Shown here: positions 41,085-52,242 of the stretch, piece by piece
How the letters are laid out: each line of letters starts with the position of its first letter
How positions within the stretch are numbered: the stretch's first letter is position 1
NCBI GenBank assembly: GCA_963281155.1
Contig: CAUJLY010000006.1
Location: 1 to 64,000 of the forward strand
DNA from: Rhabditophanes sp. KR3021
Lineage: Eukaryota > Nematoda > Chromadorea > Rhabditida > Alloionematidae
Direction of reading: 5' to 3'
DNA: 64,000 nt
Position numbers and translations under genes: made by a program
The notes under the pieces: model-generated
Seen by the model: the letters and a program-made list of their open reading frames with translations, nothing else
Database searches by the model: none
What the model was told of the DNA's origin: nothing

Positions 41085-42080
41085 TCAACTAAAGAAAAAA
41101 TACTTTTTGATGAGAAGTACAGTGAAGAAGATGATTGAAAATGAATTTATTAATATTGCCTTTAAACTACAAATAAAAAGCTTATGTAAAAATGGTTTAT
41201 TTTGAATAATTAAACTTTGTTGCCTAACCAATTTTCTTTCTTTAGGAGACTCAATTGAAATGTGTGTTAATTTAACTTCGCAAAGTTCACTAAGTAGGAT
41301 ATTATTTTTAAGCTTGTGCCCGTTTCGATTCAAATGTTTAGTTCCGGTTGGAGTTTTAAAGTGATTGATATTACTTCCACTATTATTTTCGTACAATTCG
41401 ATAGATGAATCATTTGGCGGCTGAAGCAACTTGCTTTCTTTTACTGATCGTAAATATGTAGGAGCATAGGAAGTGCTGTCATCACATCATTCAACATTGA
41501 CATTTACACATTTCATCATGATAATCATTTCCATTTGCTTCTTGAGTTGCAAAATCTCAACCTCCATTCGTTTTATCTTGTTCCACATTTTCATATAGCA
41601 TTCGATTGTTTAGCATATTGATGTCGGAGATGGCATCACAATACACTGTCGCGTTCTCTTTTTTGTGACAGATTTATTACTTTTAGTTAACGATAAATAT
41701 TCAAAAAATGTCCCCAACCATCTATTTCCAAAATAAGCTCTGATATTCGGCAAGATAAAGTTAAACGCACCACCTACGTATTTTGCTTTCTAAAAATATC
41801 AATATAATTTAAAAAAGATGAATACTAACCCAAGTGATGATTGTGTGTGTAACAATCATACAAACCAAATCCATCATTGTAATAAAATTCTGATGTATTG
41901 GTTTACATTTATCTGATTGTTTAGTCCGTAAGTACCCATAATGATTAGTTTAAAGAGAAAAAAGGTAGCAAAATTGTAGTAAACCACAAGTAAGATCAAA
42001 AAAATTAAACACCTCTCATAAGTTCTTTTACATTCCATTAAAAAGAATTCCGTATAAGAATTGTAATAACTTTGTGACAC
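41085..42080 (-). pseudogene. Multi-pass membrane protein, broken gene
   Basis: Minus strand from about 42080: CKRTYERCLIFLILLVVYYN and FATFFLFKLIIMGTYGL (one or two membrane segments). After a frame slip near 41885 it continues FITMMDLVCMIVTHTIITW (another membrane segment), a 39-base intron (GTTAGT...TTTTTAG, near 41790-41830), then KAKYVGGAFNFILPNIRAYF, GNRWLGTFFEYLSL and a Lys-rich end. Further pieces follow out of frame: MWNKIKRMEVEILQLKKQM (coiled coil) and YLRSVKESKLLQPPNDSSI, with a hydrophilic tail to 41150. At least two frame breaks and stops. Three hydrophobic segments plus a cytosolic coiled coil; family not recognised. Confidence 0.4.
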
Positions 42081-42452
42081 AAAATTAATAAGGGAACAAT
42101 AAACTGTAAGTCGAATTAAGAATAAGTAGTTTTAATTTTAAATTTAATACTATAAAGTGGATTATTGCACAAGTAATTTATAATTATTAAGTTTGAAAAT
42201 TGTTCTATAATGCATTACTATTCATAGACAAATTTAAATTACTAATCACATTGAAATGATAGCACTTTAACACGTTTTAACTTTAAAAATACGTGCTATT
42301 TTATTTAGTCATTGTTTAAGACAAAATAAATCAGTCTTTTTACGAAACTGTGCTCGATTTTACAATTATTACTATGTTATATCTTCAAGTAAATACAAAT
42401 CTTTTGCAACGGATTTTATTTAATTTTAACAAAATATTAAATACCAGACATA
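42081..42452. other. AT-rich upstream spacer
   Basis: Nothing recognised. Confidence 0.4.
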
Positions 42453-42595
42453 AAATGCATTTTTTGAAAATTCTTTTCTTTATCATAGCCTTGCAGGCGG
42501 CCAATGCTTACTCAAATAAGCTTTTCTCTTTCTACATAAAAGTATTGATGAATGCGATTCTTTATTGACTATTTTAAACTAATCAGGTTCGGAAT
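42453..42595 (+). repeat. Dispersed repeat, copy F, with a complete signal-peptide micro-ORF
   Basis: Only the outer ~140 bases of the family are present. Here the conserved frame has an ATG (42454) and reads MHFLKILFFIIALQAANAY, then SNKLFSFYIKVLMNAILY and a stop at 42568: a 38-residue product whose first 17-18 residues are a textbook signal peptide with an ANA cleavage site. Copies A, C and D keep the same frame without the ATG; copy B keeps the ATG with a one-base deletion. A further decayed echo (FLIIALPAA) lies at 42631-42660. Confidence 0.6.
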
Positions 42596-42897
42596 ATGTA
42601 GTATAAATTATTGCCTTTTAAACAACTTTTTTAATCATCGCCCTACCGGCGGCTTGATCATATGCTTTAATTGGTTATTTTAAAACTTAAATCAGTATCA
42701 AGCCATGACTTTATTACAAGGATATCCTAGTTGTGTAGTCCACATTACTAATGTGCACTAACAGTGTAGAAATATTTATAACACAATACAAAAAATATTT
42801 TTTAGGTTTTTGTGATAGTAGTCGCTTGGTGATATAATCTTTTTATTCGCCTTACAACACTTTTCTTGGCGATTCTGTTTGCAGAAATACATATTTA

Positions 42898-43035
42898 AAT
42901 ACTGTCTGATATCTCAGGAAGATTAGTGGAATTATATTCACCCACGTCTCCTTTTTCTCCCCCCTGCTCTTTTTGTCCCGAACTCTCTTAAAGAAATAAA
43001 TTTATTCATACAAATTTCTATCAAATACTTTAAGG
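42898..43035 (+). repeat. ~135-base repeat R2, copy 1
   Basis: ACTGTCTGATATCTCAGGAA, GATTAGTGGAATTA, CACCCACGTCTCC, TTTTTGTCCCGAACTC, TTCATACAAATTTCTATCAA. The same series is at 54911-55046 in the same orientation, with several point differences. GC-richer than the flanks, non-coding. Confidence 0.7.
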
Positions 43036-43669
43036 CTGATTACAAAAAATTTATTTTTTTAATATTTTATATGCTCACCTTAGGAACTGTCCATCCTCGA
43101 AGACCCTTTAAGATAAACCTTAATATGATGTGCCAACATACTGATTTTAACTAGTTTATAAAACTGGCGAGGGTGCTTTAAACATACATATGGCCTAAGG
43201 CAGTTTCCTGATAGAAGTCTTAGAAAAATCAAGATTTGGGACCTTTTACCCTCCGTGGTCGGCTCCAAAAATTTTTATCAACATTCTGTCTTATCAGTTT
43301 TAAAGCCACAAAAATGATGTACCCAAAACGTCAAACAGATTTTCATTACCTCCTTCCCGCTAACATTTGTGCACTTTTTGAAACCTAAAAAAAATGTTAC
43401 AGACTTATTTATTTATTTACGGAATTTACGAATTTAATAACAGGAAACAAATAAAAAAACTTTCAAAAGGGATGAAAGATGGTAAATCTTTACTCAAATC
43501 AATTTTTCAAAATTTATCAGATCATTTAATGATCTAAAAAATATACATCTTCTTTTCTTACAAATGGTTTTTAAAAGAGTTGCTTCAACAGTCTTTTATT
43601 TTAATTTTGTAGTAAAATTATGTCACTTCATTGGTTGCCTTCATTTCCTATTATTTCCTATTATTAAAT
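43036..43669. other. Intergenic; GC-richer block 43075-43400 of unknown origin
   Basis: 43075-43400 (GGCGAGGGTGCTTTAAACAT, TACCCTCCGTGGTCGGCTCC) is non-coding and resembles in texture the Helitron body at 16190-16690, but I cannot align it convincingly by eye. Confidence 0.35.
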
Positions 43670-43953
43670 TCTTAAATTCCGTAAATAAGTATTAGTCTGA
43701 AATCATATTTTTGTCAAATATTTAAATGATCTCCGTCAGCAGCAGAAAAGAGATATCAAATTTTTTATAAAATATATATTTCTCCAGGGAAATAGGGATA
43801 AGTGGTCACAAACCTTGACTTTTTTCAGACTTGCTTCGGGAATCAGCCTTAAACTGATGTTATGAAAGAACTGTTGCACCAGTTTGTAGAGCTTAAGTGA
43901 TGACACATAAAATGAAAAAAAATATTTCTTTTAATATGACTTTAAAAGTGTTT
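43670..43953 (-). repeat. Dispersed repeat, copy G (truncated at the outer end)
   Basis: AAATTCCGTAAATAAG, GCAGCAGAAAAGAGATATC, AGACTTGCTTCGGGAATCAG, TGTTGCACCAGTTTGTAGAG, to TTTAAAAGTGTTTAG. Inverted relative to F; shares the CTGTTGCACCAGTTTG segment with D. Confidence 0.8.
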
Positions 43954-44454
43954 AGATAGGTTACTATGTGATCAGAAGGTGTTAAAGAGAGAGATATTAC
44001 GTGAATACAGTCAATGGGTCATCAATTAACCATGAACAGAGGAGTCGAAAAAAATATTTTTCAGATACCTCTTTTAATGATGTTTATATGCTCTTAATAA
44101 AGAGTAATTTAACATTTTTAATAACTAAAACTATTTTTCATAAAACCAGTAGACATCCCCGGAACGGGCAATCAAAAATGGAAATCACTTCCCTCCTAAT
44201 GACTTTTAAAAGAGTATTTATTCATTTAAAAGCGAGATATTAATACAAACATTCCAAGCCTGATTAAAATAAATTTTGTTGATGTTTATGGGGTAAATAT
44301 CGCATTATTATATCTAAAACCTCTTTGGCCTTTTACATGGATTTGGGAATTGGACATATAGCAATAATGTACGTACATACATGAGTCATTTCAATTTATG
44401 AACGTGTCTTTAATCAGCTCTTGGAACCAATAAAACTTATTATTATTTTTTGAT
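43954..44454. other. Intergenic, nothing recognised
   Basis: The 80-codon frame at 44001-44243 has low-complexity composition and no motif. Confidence 0.4.
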
Positions 44455-44818
44455 CTCTCCGAACCTCCGACAAGAACAGACTGCTCAAAGCGGAAAGAAG
44501 AGTGTGGACAATTTTACTGATCAGACATGGCATCAAAATCTACGACAAAGGGAAAGACAAATATGTGAGCAACGATAAGATCAAATCTCTAGTGAAATCC
44601 GAGATATTGTTGAGTTCATCAGTCAGCAAAAATTGAACTTTATTGGGCAACGCCTAAGACAACAAGCCCCAAGATCACTACCACTCATTGCCAACTGGAT
44701 TCCCAAAGCCAATAATAAGGTGAAGAAAAGACGAGTGGAAATGATAAAGGACTGGAAACAAATAGTTAATAATAATGAAGAATGGAGTAAAGTTGATTAC
44801 AGGCTAATTACATAAACG
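44455..44818 (+). mobile_element. RTE-type LINE, decayed 3' end, second copy
   Basis: Frames in order: LRTSDKNRLLKAERRVWTIL, LIRHGIKIYDKGKDKYVSND, then after a frameshift SSEIRDIVEFISQQKLNFIG, QRLRQQAPRSLPLIANWIPK, NKVKKRRVEMIKDWKQI and a stop at 44815. In RTE/L1-type retrotransposons the polyprotein ends 'R~~e~~llgi~~~Dki~ne~i~~~s~~~Di~~~I~~~K~~~~GH~~R~~d~~~~~~~~~W~P'. Matches the minus-strand pieces at 1-355 word for word in several places (IYDKxKDKYxSND, KLxxIGQ). No RT core in the window. Confidence 0.6.
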
Positions 44819-45379
44819 ATAATATTTCATTTATATTTGTATATGTTCTAATAGTTTTGATACGATAGTCGTAAATAAAATAAATCTATATTTAAGAATA
44901 TAAAAATGCCAATAAACATCTATAAACAAAAGCACAAGTGATTAATTTTAATTTAATAAAGGAAAACACTATAAACAGGCAGTAATTAATTTACATAAAG
45001 AAAAGCTTATGTCAATTAAAATAGAAAAATAACAGAGAATAAAAAGAAGAGAAATTGTTAATAGCGTATAACAATTAATAACAAAAAAGTACAATAATTA
45101 ATACCAGAAGCAATCAGTAAACATTATAAAAGTAAATAATAAATGATTGAAAGTCATTGCTTCCTCCATACACTTAAAATCAACTGTATGACACGTTTCG
45201 TTTCTCTTGATGCAAAAATCTTTCTTTACATTATAATGCTTCAACATCGATCAAATAATTACATACCCATCAGTTTTGTCTCTAACTGCAATAGGTTTCT
45301 TTTCATATTGATCAGTCATTCTGATAAAAATATCTAATACTAATCCTCTTACCTTTACTAAACACCTGCACATATCGTG
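44819..45379. other. Intergenic, nothing recognised
   Basis: AT-rich, A-rich 3' flank of the LINE tail; the frame at 45143-45337 is not convincing. Confidence 0.4.
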
Positions 45380-45722
45380 TTTATCTAAATGCAGTTTGAA
45401 ATGACTTTGTGCCTTTTGACGATACTTTTTAAAGCATTGGACAGATTGGAGAATTGAAGAGTTTTAATAAAATTGACGATTTCTCTAATATTAAAGTACT
45501 CCGTTAAATGTTCAATTCTGCCAACTAAATTACATCTTTCATTTATTTTGTCTTCATCAAAAGATATTTGTTGGAAACACCTTGTTACATTTAAAGTTGA
45601 CCTATACGAGGCATAAACGTATTTTTGAACTTTTGCGAGACCAAATAAAGTTTGATTTTTGATGGTTGAACATCATACATTTTTGCTGCAATTTTTATTG
45701 CATCCCATAGAGAGTCGTTCAG
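45380..45722 (-). pseudogene. Unidentified coding relic, minus strand
   Basis: Minus strand: LNDSLWDAIKIAAKMYDVQP then, one frame over, FGLAKVQKYVYASYRSTLNV, FDEDKINERCNLVGRIEHLT, EYFNIREIVNFIKTLQFSN and NALKSIVKRHKVISNCI to a stop. Clear protein-like composition over about 110 codons, no Met start, one frameshift. Family not recognised. Confidence 0.4.
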
Positions 45723-45749
45723 AACGGGAAAGAAGTTAAACAAAGTTAC

Positions 45750-46441
45750 CACAAATGGTATACACTACATTGAAGGAGAATGTATTATTGAGAAATTGGC
45801 CATTGGAATCACTGAGGGACAGGTAGAGAAATTAATCAGTTCTTTTTATAAACTTTCGTGTGCTACAAAGATACGAAATACATAATGTACAAAATTATGT
45901 TAAAAGACTGTGTGGGTCCAGAAATAAAAAATCCGATAATTGAACGACTTGATCTAAGAATTCATTTATTCAGATACAAGTCATAGAATTTATAGACTAT
46001 GAAAGTGGTGAATCGTTTTCATTCAACTCAGTCCAAGATTATATATTGCATTTTTTCACTTATACAAAAAAAGATTATCGTGAATTTCTAGACAATGATC
46101 GCTGTACATTAGAGAAAGAAAGAAATGAAAAAAACAATTTGATTCAACTTATTGAAAAAGCAAATGTATCTAATTTATTGAACGCATATTTACAAACACC
46201 AGTTACTGAAATGTCAAACTTAGACGATTATTTTGAAACTATGTCAATTGACGGTTTGCATGATATTGAATTGGAATACAAAGCACGTTCATATGAAGAT
46301 AAAGTTGTTTTGAGTAGCAGCTTGCAGTTTGTAGAACTGTATTTTGGTAAGGAATATAATCAAAAATCACCGGAAACTTTAAAATCTAGTAATTCAACCC
46401 AAGTCAAAACGATAAAGATAATTTTTGCAGACAGTGATTGA
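45750..46441 (+). pseudogene. Unidentified gene fragment, broken
   Basis: Frames: NGIHYIEGECIIEKLAIGIT and GQVEKLISSFYKLSC (to a stop near 45883), then about 100 bases on FIDYESGESFSFNSVQDYIL, FFTYTKKDYREFLDNDRC and an acidic region (SNLDDYFETMSIDGLHDIEL) to TGA 46441. The first and second blocks are out of frame, and a stop separates them. It could be a multi-exon gene, but no intron with good ends joins the blocks. Family not recognised. Confidence 0.4.
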
Positions 46442-46796
46442 AGGAAAATACGGTTCATGATGTCATGTTAAATTAAAGTCGCTCAAACAAAAGAAGATAA
46501 TTTGCCCAGACAATCGTATTTGAACAAAAAGAGGGCATCTTCTGCGAAATATTAAACCTTGGAAAAGCGGCCACCTAGAAATGCGGATAATTAATATGGT
46601 TTAACACACTGGTTATCAGAACCTAATTCACTGAGTTACAAATTATTGGGTATATTATCATTCGCCCTTATAAAGAAAATCACCAAATGTTTTAATTATT
46701 TGGTTAGAATATGAATGGTTGTTTCTAAGGTTGATGACTGTCTTTTAATACTCTAAAAGTTAATGAAATAAGGGCACAGAAAAAAAGGGCGCAAGG
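46442..46796. other. Intergenic, nothing recognised
   Basis: AT-rich; ends at the R1 repeat. Confidence 0.4.
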
Positions 46797-46903
46797 AAAA
46801 AACCTCCGGTACTTGAGTGGGGGTCGTCCCTTGAGGCTTCGCCTCTGCGATCCTCCAATTTCTAATTTAGTCCTAACATATGACACTTCGTGGACTGAAT
46901 ATC
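46797..46903 (+). repeat. GC-rich ~107-base repeat with hairpin, copy 2
   Basis: CCTCCGGTACTTGAGTGGGG, GTCGTCCCTTGAGGC, GATCCTCCAATTTC, CACTTCGTGGACTGAATAT; hairpin GAGGC-TTC-GCCTC kept. Nearly identical to 10588-10695. Confidence 0.75.
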
Positions 46904-47498
46904 ACACTTGGTGAATGATGATATGTTTGAAATGAAATGGTAAGGATTTAAACAATATGGAAGCGTGATAAATCAAATATCTTGACACCCAAAAATGTTC
47001 TCTTTCTATATCAGACAAATTTTAATTTAAATAATAGTTAGAATATAATAGATTAATATGCAAAATTATCATTAAAATATTTCCTGTGCTCTTTTTTGTA
47101 AGTTATCACTATTTATAGGGCGAATGATATGTTACTCGAATTATTTAATCATTAACAATTTTTTATTTACTTCTTTATTGGTTGATAAATATTTATTTGC
47201 AAGAGTTTTTGTTTTAAATTGTTTCATTTTTAGTGATATAAAAGGAACTGTACAAAATGTTTGTGAAGATGTTAATTTAGATATTAGGCGTGATGTTCAG
47301 TGTTTTCCTAAGATATAACGCTTTTCTAGTCATTATTTTACACAAAATGTGCTGTATCTTTAGTATTTTTATATCCATTTATTTATAGATTAATAATGAA
47401 GCCAAATATGAAATCAGTCCTCAACTTACCTTGCCTATTTGAAAGATGTGCAAAGTGCTACGACACACTTCTTGCTCTTCCCAAAACATGACGAAGCA
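46904..47498. other. Intergenic, nothing recognised
   Basis: AT-rich. A 64-codon frame at 47124-47318 is hydrophobic with no motif. Confidence 0.35.
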
Positions 47499-48737
47499 TG
47501 GTCAGAGTAACGGAAAGAGAATCTCTTAAGATTCAAATGCAACATTATTTTACTTTGCATTTGGTATGTAATTATGAGGATGATTATGTGGTATGCTACT
47601 CGTTATCAGAAAATAATCATTCAGAGATTGTTGTGAATGTGGAGAAACAATTAAAACTTTAACAGTAACAAATATAATAAAAAGTACTTGCCTAACAGTC
47701 TATGTAGAGCTTCTCTGGGATGTGGATTTATTGGAAAATGGAATGACAGACAAGCTGAGATTGTTGAAAACTTTGCCAGGCAAAGTTATGCTTTGGTAAA
47801 ATTTATTTTCTTAAAGTTTCCCAATTTCAATTCTATTTCAATTGATTTCGACCCACTTTTTTCTTATACCAATGAAGAAGTTTTTGAAATGTTTATGACA
47901 ACCTTAAAACTATTCAAATATTATTTAATGGTAAAACAAGGATGTTCAATAAACAAGCTTTCGATTTGATTGTTTTATCTTTCAAACTAAAGAACAATTT
48001 CTATGAATTCATTTGCGATGATGATTCTATCAAATATAAAGAACAATTTAATGTGTTTGTTTCAATTTTCGACTTGATTAGGGATTTAAAATGCTCCCAC
48101 ATCAAAGTGGTACATTCTGCTGCCTTTGAGAATTCATATAAACCTACTTTATTGCTGAACAAGTATCAAGTAAAGGATTACAAAGAAGATATTGCAAACC
48201 TTATCAATAACTTTACTTTTAAAATTACCACTTCGACTGGTCTTTGTTTTAAACAAATTTCTATGTTGAATGCCCTTGGAGATAAAAACGTTCTGAATGA
48301 TTTCGTACAACTTAAAATGCTTTAAACAATGCATTGAACAAACATTTAGAAATGAATTTTCCAAAACTGTTGCAAACAAAATATCCAAATATCAAAGCAT
48401 TTGCTGTTGGAAAAATTGATGAAAAGGATAGAGAGTTGGTAACTGAATTCAAAGACCTTGGATATTTGATTGTTCATTTATTTGTCTGTGAATTAAAAAT
48501 ACCATCATTTCTTAGAGATCTAGTTCAAATATTGGCATATGACCAGCATGTATATAAAAACTATGAGTTTTTCGATAAAGAATCTGGATTGGAAACAATT
48601 TTAAAAGTAAAAATGTTTTCCCAGGAGACAGTTTGACAAGAGTAATTGTCTATACACGAGCAGTAGCTGATTTGGAATTATATGTGGACCTTCTTGATTT
48701 TGTTGAAACATCCGTTCCTGCTTTATCTATAATGTAA
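47499..48737 (+). pseudogene. Leucine-rich family member 3, broken
   Basis: Opens with ATG 47499 (MVRVTERESLKIQMQHYFTL, HLVCNYEDDYVVCYSLSE), stops at 47661, then continues through four more frames: ARQSYALVKFIFLKFPNFNS; DLIRDLKCSHIKVVHSA; LEMNFPKLLQTKYPNIKAF; and TRVIVYTRAVADLELYVDLL to TAA 48737. The irregular leucine-rich strands and the final A-D-L-E-x-Y-V motif correspond to KDWDLYL at the end of member 1. Several stops and frame changes. Confidence 0.45.
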
Positions 48738-49451
48738 TAGCCAAAGATACTTTTTTTGGTTTCCAATTCTTTCTTGACATTCTAAGACTACATCGTTTTT
48801 ATTTAAATATATTTTTAATTTAAGTAATCAATAAAATATAAAGAACCATATTTACATCTTTTTTTAACTTCACCATATCGTCCATAGGCTATGCTATAAT
48901 TCAACAAACAGATACACAAAAACAAAGATATCTTGGTTTCTTAGTTGTGTTTGTCTCCATAGTTTACAGGAATGAAGATTATCATAAAATACGGTTGTTG
49001 CTAAAGGTACTATGAAGTAAGAGTCGGGTATTGCATCAGTTTTGGCAAATAACAGATCCATGTCTTTAAATTTATTTATTTAAATCTATCTCTTGAGTAA
49101 TTACGTAATTAAAAAATATTTAATCTATATAATAATTTAAAACTAAATACTTAGTTATTATTTAACACAATGGTATGTAATGAATTTGTATATTTATTTA
49201 TTCATACAAAGCTAATAATACTTTAAACAATTTATTTGACATTAAAAATATGAGATTGCTTAAAAATGCAAATAAAAACAACTGTTCATAATACTTTTTT
49301 GACATTTTTACTATAAAAAGAACTGAGGACAATAATTACATAAATAAAAGTTTTGAAAAGATACAATGATTTGCAAGTTAAAAGTATTTGAGTGTAATTT
49401 AATCTTATAAAATGTGACCTCAAGTAATTATGATTTAAGTCTATTGTTTAT
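48738..49451. other. Intergenic, nothing recognised
   Basis: AT-rich spacer between the leucine-rich pseudogene and the next minus-strand gene. Confidence 0.4.
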
Positions 49452-50600
49452 TCATTTTTGATTTTTTGTTTTTGTTCGAATATAATGGAGTAATTTTTTA
49501 TGGCTTGCTTTTACATCGACCATATTTAATTCATTTAACTTTAATGTAGAAAACATTGGAAGTAAAGTATTTGTCTTGGTTGTCATTTTAGTGGAGCTCT
49601 CAATTTTTCCACTACTCACAATTAACTTACCCATACTTATTGCATAGTCCCTTAATTTATGTGTGTAGTTAATAATATGGGATTGAATTGTAACAATGCA
49701 TTAGAAATGCGACTTTTACATTCAGCTATAAAGATATCACTAGTATCTATGGAAATTAATAATAACTTCTTGCGAATTGTCTTCCGTTTGATTAGTCGTA
49801 CTAGCTTTTAAGTATTTAATCACGTTTAGCTCCATTTCAGGGACAATATAATCAAATTTAACTTTAATTTGATTGTAGGTACCATCAGTAGGAGAACATT
49901 TTTTAATAATTTCCAATTTGTTCACTAAAGTTTTCAACATTTCATTAATGAATTTTCCTTGAATTGCCATTGTGGTTGTTAAACTATTTTTTAGGGTAAA
50001 TAGAACACGCTTGGTCTCCTTGTCTATATTATCAGTTTTTTGGTTATCTTTGATTATCAAGTTTGTTTTAGGGGAATTAAAGATCGGTTTGACATAAATG
50101 TATTTTTCAATAGACTTATATTATCCACAGGAATAGAAGAATTAGCCGACTTATTATCTTCAATACAAGAACATTCTAAAAATATTGTTATCAGTTTCAA
50201 ATTCACATAATATTCCGTCATGCAGTTCTCTTGCATTTGTTAGACCGAATTTTTGAGGTAAAATATTTATTTGTGATTTGGGGTATGGATGGTCCTTCAA
50301 AAGGCAGTCGTCTAAGAAAGAAATTTCTACATCAAAATGTCTGTCCTTTGATATTGTCTGTTCGTTTTGAAGTCGAGGATAGTAACCAATTTCACATAAA
50401 TAATTATTTTGAGCAGATCCATCTAAAAGATTGACAACCATTAATTTGGGTTTATCAACCGGACCATCTAAAAATTAAAACATTAAAAAATAAAGTTTCC
50501 AAGTTACCATTGCTAAAGTTTTGGCATTTCTGTAAATTGTACAAAACATAGATTGCTAATAAGGTAGTTTGGCATTGATAAGTCCAAAAAACAACTAATA
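49452..50600 (-). pseudogene. Unidentified gene, minus strand, in several pieces
   Basis: An upstream exon (near 50600-50508: YVLYNLQKCQNFSN, GTAACT donor) joins in phase over a ~40-base intron (TTTTTAG near 50469) to DGPVDKPKLMVVNLLDGSAQ, YLCEIGYYPRLQNEQTISKD, KFGLTNARELHDGILCEFET, ending at a stop at 50160. A second block (50060-49740: LFTLKNSLTTTMAIQGKFIN, EMLKTLVNKLEIIKKCSPTD) and a third (49634-49452: LLPMFSTLKLNELNMVDVKA) follow, also protein-like. A DNA-binding or BEN-type layout crossed my mind but no defining motif is present. Whether the blocks are exons or broken pieces is unclear. Confidence 0.4.
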
Positions 50601-51217
50601 TAATTAAAAGAAGATAGTAAAATTGTTTAATATAAAAGAGATGTTAAGAACGAGGGAGCAAGCAAAGGTATTTACTAAAGAGAAAGGATACATATATGAT
50701 AGTGACGTGGATACTCGCATTCACAATACTATAATAAAAAAGTTTAGAAGATGGAACGTACTAATTTGATATCTTCTCAAGCAACAATAAATGTTAGTTT
50801 TGATGCTTATATGTGTTAGAATTTAAAGAACAAACTATATTTATCATTCAATCCATTGTCCGGAAACTTTGCTGAAAGATCAATATGATATGTGTCTTGG
50901 GTCAAAAGCAACATCTCTTGCCTCTTTAAATTATTCGACTGGTCAAGTTCAAAAACACGATACAGGTAGATATTCATAATAACACATACCTTTCAAATTT
51001 TATGCGTACATAAAAATGATTTAAATACTTATATAAATTAATGTAATGCTTTAATAAAAATTCATTTCTCTATTCTATGTAATTAATTTGTTTTTTATAC
51101 TGAAATCTTTGTTATTTATTTCTACGACAAACGTCATGTAATAAATTTATTGTTGACTACATAAATCTTTTGTAATTAATTTATTTTTACGGTATATTCT
51201 TTAAAATTTATTTATTT
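50601..51217. other. Intergenic with degenerate AT-rich tandem units
   Basis: 51060-51240 contains three or four loose units around TAATTAATTTGTTTTTTA / ACATAAATCTTTTGTAATT. Nothing coding. Confidence 0.4.
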
Positions 51218-51860
51218 TTACCACATAAATCTTTGTAATTGGTTGGACTCTGATGGACAAACAAATGGTTTCTTTAAAAACATATAAATTACAAAAACAT
51301 TAATTAAAGCTGTTGATACAAAGACTCCCAAAACTATTAAGATTATTATTTTATGTACCATTGATGATACAAAAATTGGCCGTAAACATATATTGCCGTT
51401 AGATAATACTTCATATTTTCGGTCCTCCTTATAATTTTTCTCCAAATGTAAAAAGGATAGTGTCTGTTGTCGGAAAGAAGGTAAGGGTGGACAAAAGTAA
51501 ATTGATCTACTCCAATCAAAAAAGCGATGTTCAAGGCGATTGCCATAAACCAGTATCTCTTGATAAAGGAGAATGTTTTTGAAAAGTTTTCAATAACAAT
51601 TGGTACTGAGGAAGCTGTACAAAATACCATAAAATAAGCTAATTGTGGTAAGTGCATTACTGGGTTGTGTGCTTTATCATCTCCCAAAACAATTCTTCCC
51701 TCATTCTAAAAAATAAGATAATAAACACTTGACCATATCAACAGCAGAATAAGGATACTTTTCTTATCCATTCGAAACCGAATAAAATGGTTTGTTAGAG
51801 TTGAATGACGGACACGTTGATCACTCAGATAAAAAAGTATCCAAACAATGTTGGTTTTTT
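51218..51860 (-). pseudogene. ALG10-like alpha-1,2-glucosyltransferase, C-terminal half, disabled
   Basis: Minus strand, one continuous frame from about 51852: KTNIVWILFYLSDQRVRHST, MDKKSILILLLIWSSVYYLI, F, an in-frame TAG (51702-51700), then NEGRIVLGDDKAHNPVMHLP, QLAYFMVFCTASSVP, DQFTFVHPYLLSDNRHYPFY, IWRKIIRRTENMKYYL. The signature 'GDk.aH....H.pQ..YF ... HpyLLaDNRHYtFY.WrR' is that of ALG10/DIE2, the ER-membrane enzyme that adds the final glucose to the dolichol-linked oligosaccharide for N-glycosylation. After 'YVYG' a frameshift near 51380 moves the last hydrophobic segment (SSMVHKIIILIVLGVFVS) to another frame, ending at 51218. The N-terminal half with the catalytic loops is absent. One stop and one frameshift: a pseudogene fragment. 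Confidence 0.8.
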
Positions 51861-52242
51861 AATGGACAATTGATATCAAAAATGATAATCCAAATGTAAA
51901 TTCATGAGTTGTGTGTATCTTATTGAAGAGGATAAAGTTCTCCAAATTTAACTGACATTTTTTTGTTGTTAATTGAATACCATGCACTTTTATTTGCTGC
52001 TAAGAATTCTTGATCAAACATATGTATAAGATGGAAGTCAAAAATTGTATTGTGATCACCCTTCTTAGTTGGAGTATGCATTGGTGAAAAGCCACTTTGA
52101 TTTGAATTAGTATATTTCTTACTATACAATACAAAACCATTTTAAGTTGTTAAAGAGGTACATGTGATATGGATAATTGACTGTCAATTAATTAAATTAA
52201 ATAATAAATGCTAGAAATAAATATATTTTTATAGGAATCAAA
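51861..52242. other. Intergenic; a hydrophilic minus-strand frame is unresolved
   Basis: A 69-codon minus-strand frame at 52129-51920 (GFSPMHTPTKKGDHNTIFDF, FLAANKSAWYSINNKK) has protein-like composition but no recognisable motif or splice context; it might be an upstream exon of the ALG10-like fragment, without evidence. Confidence 0.3.

Noticed and set aside
51920..52129. Possible upstream ALG10 exon
   Set aside because: No hydrophobic segment or ALG10-like residues and no splice site linking it to 51860; kept only as an unresolved frame.
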